This document shows, one piece after another, positions 33,871 to 46,358 of a stretch of 64,000 bases of DNA. This DNA comes from Enchytraeus crypticus (taxonomy: Eukaryota > Annelida > Clitellata > Enchytraeida > Enchytraeidae). Both the position numbers and the translations under genes were made by a program. The DNA lies in contig CAJHZI010000004.1 of the NCBI GenBank assembly GCA_905160935.1, positions 124,001 to 188,000 of the forward strand, written 5' to 3'. Every line of letters starts with the position of its first letter. The first letter of the stretch is position 1. The notes below the pieces were generated by a model that did no database searches, was not told where the DNA came from, and saw nothing but the letters and a program-made list of their open reading frames with translations.

Positions 33871-34728
33871 GCACTCTCAAAAAGGCAACGAATACCAATA
33901 ACCATGGAGAGAACGTGGCAAAAAACGAAAACTACAAAAAAACAGATACTAAGCAAGTCAACTAAGTAACACGTGCACTATGGCATGTGTGTAACCATAC
34001 GAACAAAAATAATGAAGCAAAGTACAGCCTGAAACATCCTGAGTGTGGCGGATGCTCGCGATTTTGGTCCACCTGTCAATGAAGCTAAGAAAAAATATTG
34101 GGCAAGACTAACCTTTAATCATTCTCTACTTCACCTAGTAGATCTTCAACTAATTTTATATTTCTAGTTTGAGGTTGAAATTATTATACAAATAATAACT
34201 AAATAAAATAAATAATAGAAGAAAAATAATAAAAATATGTAAGTATATAAAATATGGATATTTATATCTTTATATAATTATTAATATAATATTTTCAATA
34301 TTTTAAAATATATGTATTAATTATTATATTATTAAATTATTATACAGTCATTTTTCGTGGGGTCAGTAAATCGATCGCAACAGGATACAGATATAAAAGA
34401 TAGCAGAATTTATAATCTACAGGCTACAAAACGTGTCTACCTTTCAAGAAACAGCCTATTGAAGGTCAACGCTAATGGCAGGTTAACAATAATTGATAAA
34501 GATAAAAGACAGTTATCGATTGATTAACAATTATTAATCAACTGACAACTAATCGAAATGTATTAATTAGTGTATCGCGACAAGCTTAGAACATATGTCG
34601 ATGTCGTACCAGTGATACCTTCTATCTGCGTCACACTACAGGCCGGTTCACATTCGTGGAATTACAGAAAATTAAAGTCAGGAATTTATCAAAACAAGCT
34701 CGGAAGCCGACTACTACATGTATATGCA

Positions 34729-34729
34729 G

Positions 34730-34769
<40 letters not shown>
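34729..34769. repeat. (CT)n microsatellite, probable LINE-F tail
   Basis: A perfect CT run followed by 'cagtatactgcctaacgatg', resembling the 3' end of the reverse LINE-F copies at 49278 and 61047, whose tails are (GA)n on the other strand. Confidence 0.6.
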
Positions 34770-34772
<3 letters not shown>

Positions 34773-35854
34773 ATACTGCCTAACGATGGCTCTCTCCCTC
34801 CCTCAGTATACTGTGGATCCATGGCATATAACTCTTCCAACTTTTATAGCTTTCATTTTCACCTCTATATACCAATTTTTTATTAAATCATCTAACATCC
34901 AGATAGGGACTAAGCAGTCTAGACTTAATTGAGAGTTCTGCTCTACAGTCTAGAAGTAGAATCGACCACAGCAGTCATGCAAGAACAGCCGTCAGGTGTT
35001 GTTGATTAATAGCAATTAAACAACGTCACCATATTAATTCACTCCAGACATTTTCTGAACTATCCATAGGCGTAATATCACTAAACCTACCCGCATCTCT
35101 AATGCTTTGTCTTTATGTAAATTACTATATTTAAGCGAAAATGGTTTATTTTTAAATTACAATTTTTAGCAATGCAATGTGACGTTGATTAAAGAATATT
35201 TGTCCACTTAGTTCTAAATCAATTAAACAGATTCAAACATCGCAGCAACGCAGATCTACACGTGTTTATAACCGATCATCGATCACTGATCTAAAAATCT
35301 TGATGATTATTAAATTCTTTCATTTCTAGATGAATAACTGGTGTGGCTAGCAGTAAATATTGCTACTATACATTAATTTTAATATTTTAAATTAATTTTA
35401 ATTAATTAATTAATTTTAATATTTTAAAAATACTTTCAACTACGAGCAGTTATCATTAGTCCATCGATGATGGCTAAAATATATCCAGCAGAAAACCGAA
35501 ACCCAGTCACTACCCAATAAAGAATTAACATTCAGTTTGTCATTTTTCAGAAGTTTTAGGTACGTCTCAGACAATCTAGATTTATGATGGATATAAAAAT
35601 TGTCATGATGAAATATAGAAGGGAAGCCAAGTAAGGCATTTAAATTTGCAAGTCCTTAAGTTTGTGCAACAAGGATAATTAATTAAATAATCCAAAGCTA
35701 ACTATTAGAATACCACCCTTGGTGCGTCCACAGCTCTAAGCTCTGCATTATTTCATTTACCTTATTCTGAAAGTTATGGAATTTAATTTTCGCATCACTT
35801 TCAAAAATATTCCTTTAAAACCTGGTAGAGCCAACAGCTACTGATCATATGCAT

Positions 35855-35935
35855 CTAATATAGCTTTAGGAAAATGCGGTTCTGAAGTGGTTTCTCATTC
35901 AAGCTCTCAGCTCTTGCTTATTTCCCTTCAAGGCA
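35855..35935 (-). repeat. Dispersed repeat, family G (reverse fragment)
   Basis: 'atagctttaggaaaatgcgg' and 'ttctgaagtggtttctcatt' are the middle part of family G in reverse. A similar fragment lies at 33470-33515. Confidence 0.5.
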
Positions 35936-36107
35936 CTTACAGTATAAAATATTACATTCTACGGGGCCCTTATACAACAACGTTCAGAATTAACTTTTAG
36001 CTAATTTTAAAATTAAAAGTAATCAAGTAATGAATAAATTATATTAAGTTAAGTAATTAGGAGTTAAAATGTTATTGTTTATATGTCATAGCTTACAAAT
36101 TTAGCTC

Positions 36108-36170
36108 ATGGGCTTGAATTTTTCTCAATAGTGCTCGATTTAGCCATGGACGACAGTAGCACTCTAATCG
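36108..36170 (+). repeat. SINE-like repeat, family B tail
   Basis: 'ctcaatagtgctcgatttag' then 'ccatggacgacagtagcact'. The arms AGTGCT and AGCACT pair as an outer stem. Confidence 0.65.
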
Positions 36171-36729
36171 TTTTTATGATAATTACTAATGATCACAAAA
36201 AGACACAAGAAATTCTTTCTAACCCAGAGTGCTAGTAAAGTTTCAAACTTGCATGCATGTAATTAATAATGCAAGCACTTACAGATAACCCGACGTTGAC
36301 CTCTAAGGTTAACCCTAGTTCTATTGTTGAAATACGGGCTAAAAACAGTGCAGTGACGTATCTGCAGCAGAGTTCAGAAGTGAAAAGTTAAAGAGGTTCA
36401 GTGCGACAAAACATAGAACGATGTTTATTGTAGTGCCAATGAGCAGTTAAGTTCGTCAGTACTCAACGGAAACGATTTGTAAAAATTCGCAGAATCGGTT
36501 ACTACAGGGTTCAAAGCTTCAATGTTGAAAAGCCAGCAGTGTTGATGTTCCAAGTACGCCGTCGTTTAAATTAGTCTTCTAATAGTTAATCTCAAAAATA
36601 TGACAGTAATTTGATTAATGTGGCAATAGAAAAATCGAGTTTCACTTTCAGCAAATTATTAATTACCAATATCAGGTATTAAAATGATGTCTACTTGAGT
36701 ATATTATGCATAGGCATCTCAATATTTGT

Positions 36730-36832
36730 GGAATTTGCATCGTTTTGAATCTACTCTTTGCCAACCGGCTTGGATTTGTCCCAATAGTGCTCGATTTTGT
36801 CATGGACGACAGTAGCACTGTAATTGTTGCTA
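36730..36832 (+). repeat. SINE-like repeat, family B
   Basis: 'accggcttggatttgtccca' then 'atagtgctcgattttgtcat' and 'ggacgacagtagcactgtaa'. This is the longest plus-strand copy besides 50018. A worn copy lies at 37655-37712. Confidence 0.7.
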
Positions 36833-37290
36833 TACATATATAATCTTACTTTACAACAATTACAGAAAGACAAACAATAACCAATACTGTACACATAATA
36901 GCAAGCATGACAAAAAGTAAAACACTGTCATGTATCATGTATTACACTATCATATGCCTAATCTAGCCAAAATAGCAAAATCTCAGAGATATTTAACAGA
37001 GCACACAATTTACAGAGTAGGCTCCAACAAAATGCGGAGCCTTTGGATTCTTTAAAATATAAAATAACGCTCTCATAACCGAGTCTCGAAAGAGCTGTAA
37101 GGAAATTTAAAGTAGGCTCTCAATAAATTTTGCATGTCTTTATAGTATGTAATTAATTTTCACACTAATATTATTAATTTTTCATACATTCTCATATTTT
37201 TATTTATTAATTATTGTGATTACTACTTAAATGCATATTTATCTATTTTTCAATGTATTAATTTATTTTTAATCGATTAAACCATCACCC

Positions 37291-37431
37291 TTACGATTCC
37301 CACTGAATGAGTTTAAACCCCTAACGATTCCCACTGAATGAGTTTAAACCCCTAACGATTCCCACTGAATGAGTTTAAACCCCTAACGATTCCCACTGAA
37401 TGAGTTTAAACCCCTAACGATTCCCACTGAG
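37291..37431. repeat. 31-bp tandem repeat, about 4.5 units
   Basis: Units starting GATTCCCACTG lie exactly 31 bp apart at 37295, 37326, 37357, 37388 and 37419. Each full unit includes 'gaatgagtttaaacccctaa'. Internal copies are identical, implying recent expansion. No nearby gene. Confidence 0.95.
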
Positions 37432-38425
37432 AGAATAACATTGCCTCCGCAAGCAGCTCCAACTCGCAAGCACTGCATTTAGAAAGGATTAGTACGGTGT
37501 ATTCTGTTTAATTAGGGAGATTCAATTACATGTATATGGATAAGTTTCACTCAATGACACCGCGATCTTGCCACTTAAGGAAATTATAAATGGACAAACA
37601 GTTTCATCCAAGATGGGATATTATATATATTAAATATTAATGTATTGATGCTCGGCGACTTGGATTATATGGATTTAGTTCAATAGTGCCCATTGACGAC
37701 AGTAGCACTCTTAACTGGAGCAGCTGTTAGCTAGGGTCCGGTATAAAGAAAATTTTGCAGCAATTTCTGGATTTAAACACTTTTACATCAATATATAAAT
37801 ACAAACACATTTCATAACGACGTAACTGAAGGTATAGACTGATAAGCTTGACTTCTACGCTTGACTATAGTAATTATATATTACAAACTATATCAACAAC
37901 ATTTGTATTAAGGTCACAAATTAGCGGATGGTTATTTAAGAATGACATTGACGGCGTTTTAACATTGGCATACGTTAATACAACGTATAAGATAGCTGTC
38001 TTATTTCAAAATTCACATAATTGTAAATGATAACCAAACTATATATTAACTACTTACATTTAAATAGATTTTCCGACTGAAACTCGATTTCCTGATTATT
38101 AAGAACAGAATGAAGTATGAATGAATGTCACGATCCAACGTTTGTAAACAAATAGTACTATGACACACATTTCCTTAACCAATCAGCTATGAGGTCGTGT
38201 CAAAACTGACCAATGATGGCAAATTTTACAAACACGACAGCCTCTGACCAATGAATACTTGCATTTAATCAGTAAACAAATGGGTGTGTCTCTAAAAATA
38301 GACCTAAGAACATCGTACGATCTGATGCCACTAGCTTTACACGTGTCCTCAATCTTCCTCAATGAGTGTTCCCTGTAAACTTATGAATTTTAGGCTGATA
38401 TGTAAAACCATATGATGAATACAAG

Positions 38426-38467
38426 TACGTAGTACGTAATACATAGAGCACATGTACGTACTACGTA
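38426..38467. repeat. 13-bp perfect inverted repeat
   Basis: TACGTAGTACGTA (38426-38438) and TACGTACTACGTA (38455-38467) are exact reverse complements with a 16-nt loop. Confidence 0.8.
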
Positions 38468-40585
38468 GAGCTTTGAGCAGATGTAGCTTAAACGATATAG
38501 ATTCAAGCTATGTGATTAATCATTAATATTAACAAATTTATTTTATCCATTTAATTATCGGTAATTAACTTTTTGAAAAAATCTCCCTCTAATTAATATA
38601 CCGTGAAATTGGTTAGAGATATACAACTTTTATGTACAAAGTCTAATTGTTCACATGGTGGAAAAAATTATTGACGGAAACATCGATTAGAGTGGGATAT
38701 GAGATCGAGCCATTGCATGGAAAGAGAACTAGTGTCGAGCCATTGCATGGAAAGAGAGTTACTGAGTTCCCCTGCGTCCCCCTCCCTCCCCATCACTTTA
38801 ACCCCTCCCTCTCCATCACTTTAACAACTCTTCGGAAAATATGGTATCGCTTGAAGAATAACTCTCAGCCATGCTCCCAGTAGTGATTAGGCCTATTGAT
38901 CAGCTTAAACCTAATAAACTTAAACTAAGCTAAACAAATTTTGATGGCTTAATTAATCCAAACCAAAAATTACGCCAAACAAATTTATTAAGCCCATAGC
39001 TAGGACTCAATTTTAAACTAATTAAGCCATACAATAATTTGTCGGCTTCAGCCTACGCCAAACAAATGTTTGTCAAATAAGCTATGATTTTAGACTTATA
39101 ATTATGTGATTACTTTTCACTCTTTCATCAATTTGTAAACAAAATCGCATCAAATTGTTTTCTAAATAGGCAGAAGCGGGTATAAAATATTGTTTTTATT
39201 TCTCTTTTGCTTTGGCTTAAACAGTATTAATTATTAATACATTATAAATGCAGCATCATATATCGGTAGACCAAAGATTGAATAATAATTATTTATTGTA
39301 TGCGGTGGCCATTAAATACGATTAATAGCTTCAATCGCGTACATTCACTAAATTTGCGTTACGTGCAGAGTTGAATACAAATTTAGACTCCATAACAAAA
39401 TTAACAAGTCATTGAAGAAAATAATCAAAATATTGAAAGCCATATATATGAACGCAAAAAAGCACCAAACCAAAAATTCTGAGTTTTAAGCGTATATAGG
39501 CCTAGTTGTTGAGTACTAGAAAAAAAATCTAAAGATATTTAAAAAAATTTAAATCTCGCTGAAATAGGTTTCTCAAAGAGTCAAGATCATTTATAAGCAC
39601 AGCAGTAATCATTTTAAAGAATCACGTAGGGCCTACGTAGGCTACGTACGCATATTTGGCTAAAATTCAGTGTTTCAATGATAATAGATATCTATATCTA
39701 TAATTCTATACGTATGTGTTACATGTAAGTCGTCGTTACCAGATGTAGTACTACACTGTGTCTTTTAATTATAACCCGAGAAAATAATTGTTTCTATAAT
39801 GAAGTTGTAACGAGTTATACGTTATTTATTTGTTTATTTCATTTATAATTAGAAGTCAGGCAGCAAGGCTCACACAATGCATACAAGACACGCAGCACAT
39901 TCATAAAATCAGGTAAACACTCGTAAAATCAGATATTATAGTTCTAAAATGGAAAATCACAACCTAAAACAATTAACTAGTGCACTTCCGCACTTACTAG
40001 CACACTGAATAAACACACAGAGAGTTGTAAATAATAGTATCAAAACTAGAAATAACCGATGTTCTTGAGAGTTACACACCATTGACAATTGACCAGAAGG
40101 TAATTCTGTCAATCCAGCAGAAATGTCGTTTGAATATCTGTAAAAAAAATGGAAGCCACACTTGCCTTAATATATATAGCCTACTTGTAGCGAAATTGGA
40201 CTTTCGCTTTGATTACCCTTGTTGCATTAAACCAGTATAAATTCGTACGCTTCCGTAAACCAGTATAGATTAAACTTAGCATCAGTTAAGGGATTTTTCC
40301 AAAGTATAAAAATAGACATAAATATCAATATTAGATATATAGTTGAGCTAGGGATCAAAGGAAAACTTTAATTCGCTAGCGATTTGTGTAAAAGTAGATA
40401 TTATCGGTTGTAAATGCTATAATGCACATAGTTGGCCTATATTAAAGTAGAAAGCCAACTTCTGGACGATGACTTGCTAGCAGTTGCCGGTAGGAAGGTA
40501 GCGCCAATCTGAGCACTATACAGACACAACAGAATTAAGCTGTGAAATTTGGCAGGGTGGGACATCAAAAAGCACCCCTTATAGA

Positions 40586-40704
<119 letters not shown>

Positions 40705-40820
40705 TTATAGCGGGCGTATAATTTAGAGCGAGGCGTGCTTTACAAATTACGCGTTAGGATAAGGAGAAAGAAGTACATAATTGCCCAATAGGCGGGTTTT
40801 GATCCCGATATTGGATGACC

Positions 40821-41010
40821 AAGGATTCCAAGAGTTGCAGGCGAATTTTGTCTCGCAATTGTTTGAATTAGGATTCCAAGAGTTGCAAGCGGGTTTTGTC
40901 TCGCTATTGTTGAATTAGGACTCCAAGAGTTGCAGGCGGGTTTTGTCTCGCTAATATAGGTTGAATTAGGACTCCAAGAGTTGCAGGCGGGTTTTGTCTC
41001 GCTACTAAGG
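40821..41010 (+). repeat. About 50-bp tandem repeat, four copies
   Basis: Four units containing 'ccaagagttgcaggcgggtt' and 'ttgtctcgct', separated by variable linkers such as 'gaattagga'. They lie 260-450 bp upstream of the relict ORF and could be the leader of the same element. Confidence 0.85.
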
Positions 41011-41266
41011 TGAACAGAAACACATTAAATACAAAATAGGTTTAGATAGGACACAAATAGGGAAGAATACTATCACTTACTTATTATTAGCTTTTACAAG
41101 TGTGGTCTCAGACCACGCTCCACACTCATTAACAGTAGGGTTTGGTTAGAGTTGTATTTTTCGTTTGACAATTTCCAATCACCATATTCAATTTTCCAAT
41201 CATTACTAATCAAACTAATCAAATAAATTCTACGCCTTTACACTTTACAACAAATTATAAGGGGAG

Positions 41267-41911
41267 ATGGCCGAACAAAACACAGATAGTAGGCCAGTGT
41301 CCCAAACCTCTTCGATGTCGAACGCGGGACTTACCCCCGATTCAGGCCGCGACGACGTGGTACGAGCCCTGAATACCCACGAACCCACAATTAGGGCAGA
41401 GGCCATACCCCTAGCACAGGCGGGAGACAGAAACATTCCCACCTTTAGTCGTGACGATCTCGGCGCAGTATTAGAAAGCGGACATTCATAATTGGCCGAG
41501 TTCCTAGACCTTCCAATAACAAGGAACACACAAGCCACTGACCCAAATATCCAAAGGCCATACTACCACACCGCGCCCGAAGTCCCCATTAGCTCAGTGG
41601 GTGGATGGGGAGGCCCTAACCGACAAAAACTTTAATGTTGGAGGGAGCTGAGCAATACCGGCGTCCAAGACCAAGGTATGACCCCAAAGATATGGGAAGT
41701 GGGCACGTACAAGCCGAGCGTTTCGCGACACTACTGCAGCCAAGAGTTCGCTGCCACTAAGGGTCGACAACGAATGACGTTTATTAAGAGTCTTAGCAAA
41801 TGAAAGCAGTTAACTGAAACAGAGATGATCAGAGCAACAATGAACAGAGACATACATGTATGGAGGAATATGACCATGACCGCCCAGGCTTGGAACAGGC
41901 ACGGCACTTAG
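41267..41911 (+). pseudogene. Relict ORF of unrecognised family, possibly a mobile element
   Basis: One frame runs from ATG 41267 for about 214 codons with only four in-frame stops: TAA at 41489 and 41633, TGA at 41801 and TAG at 41909. The segments are 74, 47, 55 and 35 codons, and base composition is clearly richer in G and C than the flanks. Segments include MAEQNTDSRPVSQTSSMSNA, AEFLDLPITRNTQATDP and VGTYKPSVSRHYCSQEFAAT. I do not recognise a domain. The acidic, Ser/Thr/Pro-rich start followed by a basic middle resembles a gag-like structural protein of a retroelement, but that is a guess. A repeat array precedes it and no terminal repeats were found. Confidence 0.45.
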
Positions 41912-42339
41912 AGAATAAGACTGCAGCCAAATGCAGAGGATAATTGGCAGTAATTTAATTGGCTACGTCAATTGAATTACGTAATTTACATTAAAAATAA
42001 AGTATATATGTAAATTGTAATTCAATTACAATTTTAATTTTGCTGTAGTTTAATTGTGATTTGAAATTCAATTACAGTAAAAATTAATTTGCTGTAATTT
42101 TGTAATTCGAAATTACTTTTATCAAATTAGATATAGGCTACTTTCCTGGCTCAAAGATCATTGTCAAAAATTTACTGACTCAATCAAATAAGTATATATA
42201 TATACACTGAACGTTTCCGCAAACGTTTACGAGTAGTCGACTGTAAAATACGCATTATAGTGAAATGATCAACTAAGTTGATATCTATCACTTTTTAATA
42301 CCACATGTTTAAACCGTTAGGCAATTTATTCCATTTTCC

Positions 42340-42415
42340 GTGTAACCAGTCCAGTGAACGTCCGAGATTTTACTCTCCGATCAGCGCGCCTGGGATTCGA
42401 ACCCACGAGGGTTCA
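42340..42415 (-). repeat. tRNA-like SINE head (reverse)
   Basis: The minus strand contains GGGTTCGAATCCCAGG, a clean box B, about 40 nt after a weak box A. No paired acceptor stem was found, so it is read as a SINE relic. Confidence 0.45.
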
Positions 42416-44081
42416 ATTCACCTCAAGATCTATCATTTAAAAATTCTTGACGTTACCCCTACACTATTAAGACATTCGAATGACTGTATTCGAATGACTG
42501 TATAGCCTATAAGTGAACTTTCTTGAAAGTTACCTAAAATGCCACATCTGTGGTTTAAATTCTTAATTAAAATTACCTTACTTATGCTTAGGCCTAATTA
42601 ATTTATCAAAAACCTCTTATAATTATTTATTAAACTATTTTTAGATTCAAATAATTAGACCCATAAAGATATAGGATACGGTGGACTATAGGCATATATC
42701 ATTCATGCCATAGGCCTATTCTATATTATGTTGCACCTATATTTCTAGATATTTAAATATGCTTGGCGTATATTTCTCAATAAGAACTGAATCATCACTC
42801 GTTCAGTCTAGTAGATCCAAAGATCTTTAAAATAGGTAGATAGGGCATGACTGTTGTTTCAGCGATACCCGTTTTGTAACAAGAGCAACTTGATTTCCAG
42901 CATTGTCCATTTAATCGAAAGGGTAAACAAAGCCGCTTTGACATATGTGTATTTAATAGCAATATCTGTAATTTCATATTTATTTCATGATATTCGGTCT
43001 CTAAACGGTTTTAAGATGATGTATTTTTGCGCATTTGGGTATACAAATTCCAGAAATCCGGAAACTAAAGAACGGGGAATATCCTTTAAGAGATTTTAAT
43101 TTAATTTTGTTTGCATTTTGTATTATAAAAATATATATCCAATTAATAGGAATTCGCTTCAAATATTTTTTTCATGACGATATGTTGGATAGATGTGTCG
43201 ATGAATGTGCTTCTAAAGTGTTTAATTATCGTACAAAAGATTTTAAAATGCTAAAAAGCTACAGTATTTTATGCCTTTAAATAAAGATCAGCTGATATTG
43301 TTTACCTCCGGCTACCAAAATTAGTTGATGGCATCTGTGCAATTTTTGAACTCAGTGTTTTTTTGAACTCAGTGTTTACAATGGTTGAGATTGCCTTTGA
43401 CACTTCTATTGTTTTTCTTTATTCTATGAGTAGATCTGACTGATGCTTTGGCTGGTCGGTCAATTGGTCAACAACCGCGGCGACGGTCTACTTTGATGTC
43501 TTGAAGAGATGCTTTTAATCTTATTTCCTTATATTGAGCCCACTAAAAATATATGAAAATTGTTTAAGTTATTGAGAAATTTCTGTAAAAAAGCTATCAT
43601 AGGGAAAACTTTAGAAGTTGAGAGAATAACTATAAAACGACCGACTATGCTCAGTGTGCTGTGCACATGTGCATCAGTACAGGTCTGTATTGCTTGTCGT
43701 ACAATGTAGAATGACAATTTTTCAATAAACTGATTTGATTTTGCTATTGTTTAAAAGTTAGTGTCATATTAGTGAACCAGTATAGATATAATAAATGAAA
43801 CTATTTTTGTAGAAATCAGATAGGGAACCGTTGAAATCGATTTCCTTATCCTGTCAGATTGTAAACAAAGAATATAAAGATTGTTAGTGGTGGCAGCGCC
43901 TCTGAGGTGTTGGCGGCTTTAGGCTCCTTAGCCTGTCGTTTTTTGTACTGAAATCGTTTAAAGTTCTCGCATATCCACCGAACTTGCATTCCACCAGCGA
44001 TTGAGAGTTGATCGAGTGAGCTGTAGTAGCAACTGAGTCTTCCCTCGTAGAATTATCAAGAGAAAGCTGGTCATTTCAGAA

Positions 44082-44288
44082 ATGGCTCGTAAGTAATGAT
44101 ATTACTCGTTAAATCTCGTTACCTTGTAATCTATTTTCAACTTTTGTTGTTAAAGTATTTAGAACATAGGTATATGTTAGAGCTAGGAGAAAAGAATAGG
44201 TGTGAGTTCTTGATAGAATAACGAATACTATTTTATGTCCTTTGACGTCCCTGACATCATCCCTGGATGAGGAAACGGACGCTAAACC

Positions 44289-44332
<44 letters not shown>

Positions 44333-46358
44333 ATACTATTATTTATTTTTTCTCTGATATAATGAAAATTGATAGTTTGTCTTGCCTTCCGGATGCTAAA
44401 ACTGAAGTTATAAGTTATAGGTCAATAAGTATTATACATACTTTTTCTAACGGCTTTGAAATAGTTCTTGCTAATCATTTAATGTCATGTATAACAAAAT
44501 ATACTGTCCAGTCAGAATCACAAAATTTGATAAAATGAATTTCATTTTTATATTTAAAATGTTGTCTGTATGCTAAAATCTAAACTAATAGAAAAATATA
44601 TTCTTTCTCGTTACCACATCTCAATTTATGTCCACTTAAACTATTGTATTATTGTTTGGAATTCTGCCTGTAAAATAGCACTTATTTGATTTGCATCATT
44701 ACATTCGAAATCTGGCTACAAATTCACTACGGTAACAAAAAAATTTGCTACAATGATTGCACTCACCATTGCTGCCATTATTTAAACAGTAAAGCATTCT
44801 TAAACTTGATGATATCTAAATATTTCTTAATGTATGTTTTTCTTCAAATTTAAAAACAAAAGGGTGCGTGTCGTTTGCGAATGGGTTTGTTGTGCTTAAT
44901 GTGACTTATAAATGTCTAATGTCTCTACAGCTCAATAAATGACTATTTCAAGTCTATGACTGTTGAATTCTATTAGCGTTAATTTTTTATAATATTTATA
45001 GATGTTACTTAACTTTTAGGCTTTCTTATGTTTCAGGAGGAAATCAGAGAGATCTTGCTCGTGCTAAAAATCAGAAAAAGCAAGAAGAGATCAAGAAGCA
45101 TGCCAAGGCTGATGAAAAGGCTGGCAACAAGGGTATGAGTCTGGAGGAGAGAAAGCAACGGTTGGTTCAGCAGTTTATCAAAGTGAGAGAGAGAGAGAAA
45201 GAGAGAGTTATTGTGTATCTTCAACTATACCATACACAATGTTACACATGAACTTAAAGAAAGAAATGTAAAGCCTATGTTCTAAAGCAGAAAAAAAAGT
45301 GCAGACACAATTCCTATTGCAGCACAACTCTATCAAGATGCATTTTTTTAATTTCTGTGTGGCATATGTAACAAAATGTTTTGCCAAATGACGAGTGGAC
45401 GCTAAATGCTTCCTCTGGCACACTGTTGATATCTTATAGAGCAATGAGCCATTACTTAATCTAGGAAGTTTAAAGCTTAGAAGAAATCATGTTGAGACTA
45501 TATTTTAAACAATGTGTTCATATATATAATTTCGATAAGGGCTGATTGTGCTTTAGGGTGTGGTATCTGAAGTGCTTTAATGTTGTTGTAATTGGTCTAT
45601 ATGTTGAACCCTGTTACTTAGAATCAATCAGCTGAAAACTGTAATTAAACGAACTGACTAATCCAGAAACAAAGCAAGGCTAAGCAAAATCAAATTGGAA
45701 GCCGTTTTTATCTGAGCTAGATTCATTGCAGTATGGCAAAGGTGTTGTCTATAAATGGGATCAAAGGTGTTGTCTATAAATGGGATCAATTTGTTGGTCT
45801 GTATCTAAAGTGCACATATTAATGCCTCTGATTGATAGTAGGAATGTATAGCTTGGACCCTGCATTTTGCAAAACAGTGATTTATCTTTATCGTTGTATC
45901 ATTGTAGCAGTCATTGTTGTACCACGTGTGGCACTCTCAGCTATTCGTTGTTTGTCTCATCAATAGTGCTAGTCAGACTGTGGAGAGCACGATCATGAAA
46001 TTATGTACATGTGTGATATACTGTCTGATAAACCAATGGCCTGTCCAAAATAACTGTTACTGAGTGATTTGTAGCATTAAAATAAAGCATATTTGATTAA
46101 AGACCAAAGCCTAAACTTGATGTTACATTTTTAAGATATTTGAGATGATTATGTGTTTGACATCCCTGACATTATGTTCCTTATGTTATTTAGTTCCTTG
46201 CCTTATGGCGAGGAACCGGACGTTAAATTCTTATTGATTGATTTATTGATGTGTAGTTTAAATTTAACGCTTATACTTACACTTATTGTTTATGCAGAGA
46301 TGCTGATCGTATGCGAGAGAAGCAGAAGAAAGCTGAGAGTGAAAACAAATCTGGATAA
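44082..46358 (+). CDS. SERF2: Small EDRK-rich factor (SERF / 4F5 family)
   Basis: Three exons: 44082-44088, 45037-45160 and 46298-46358, with GT..AG borders and matching phases (1, then 2). They encode 63 aa. The first coding exon contributes only ATG GCT C. The protein begins MARGNQRDLARAKNQKKQEE, the diagnostic N-terminus of SERF proteins, and ends MREKQKKAESENKSG. It is highly charged and lacks hydrophobic segments. SERF proteins bind nucleic acids and promote amyloid aggregation (MOAG-4 in C. elegans). KAGNKGMSLEERKQRD is closer to SERF2 than SERF1. Retaining intron 2 would replace the C-terminus with a short basic/hydrophobic tail ending at a TGA near 45250; vertebrate SERF1 also has read-through isoforms. 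The stop codon sits at the left edge of the AP-1-like array. Confidence 0.93.
44240..44330 (+). repeat. SINE family D 3' end with (TTA)n tail
   Basis: 'gacgtccctgacatcatccc' then 'tggatgaggaaacggacgct' followed by AAACC and about 14 TTA units. Both stems are present. It lies in SERF intron 1. Confidence 0.75.
44343..44700 (+). pseudogene. LINE reverse transcriptase relic in SERF intron 1
   Basis: Translation of 44343-44538 gives segments such as YRSISIIHTFSNGFEIVLAN, matching the 'YRPIS-xx-xx-SK-x-FE-x-V' block of non-LTR RTs. In another frame around 44635-44690, HLNYCIIVWNSAC matches the C-terminal block found in the same proteins. The catalytic core between them is missing, so the element is internally deleted and dead. 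Confidence 0.6.
46150..46250 (+). repeat. SINE family D2 core with internal duplication
   Basis: 'catccctgacattatgttcc' starts a core that is interrupted and then resumes with 'ccttgccttatggcgaggaa' and 'ccggacgttaaattcttatt', followed by a TTGATTGATT tail. It ends about 45 bp before the SERF exon-3 acceptor. Confidence 0.65.

Noticed and set aside
34570-34932. 120-codon ORF across the (CT)n run
   Set aside because: A Leu/Ser repeat from the microsatellite; flanks resemble LINE-F tail sequence.
38647-38883. 78-codon ORF with a short internal duplication (gagccattgcatggaaagag twice)
   Set aside because: No similarity to known proteins and no splice context; the duplication is only two units.
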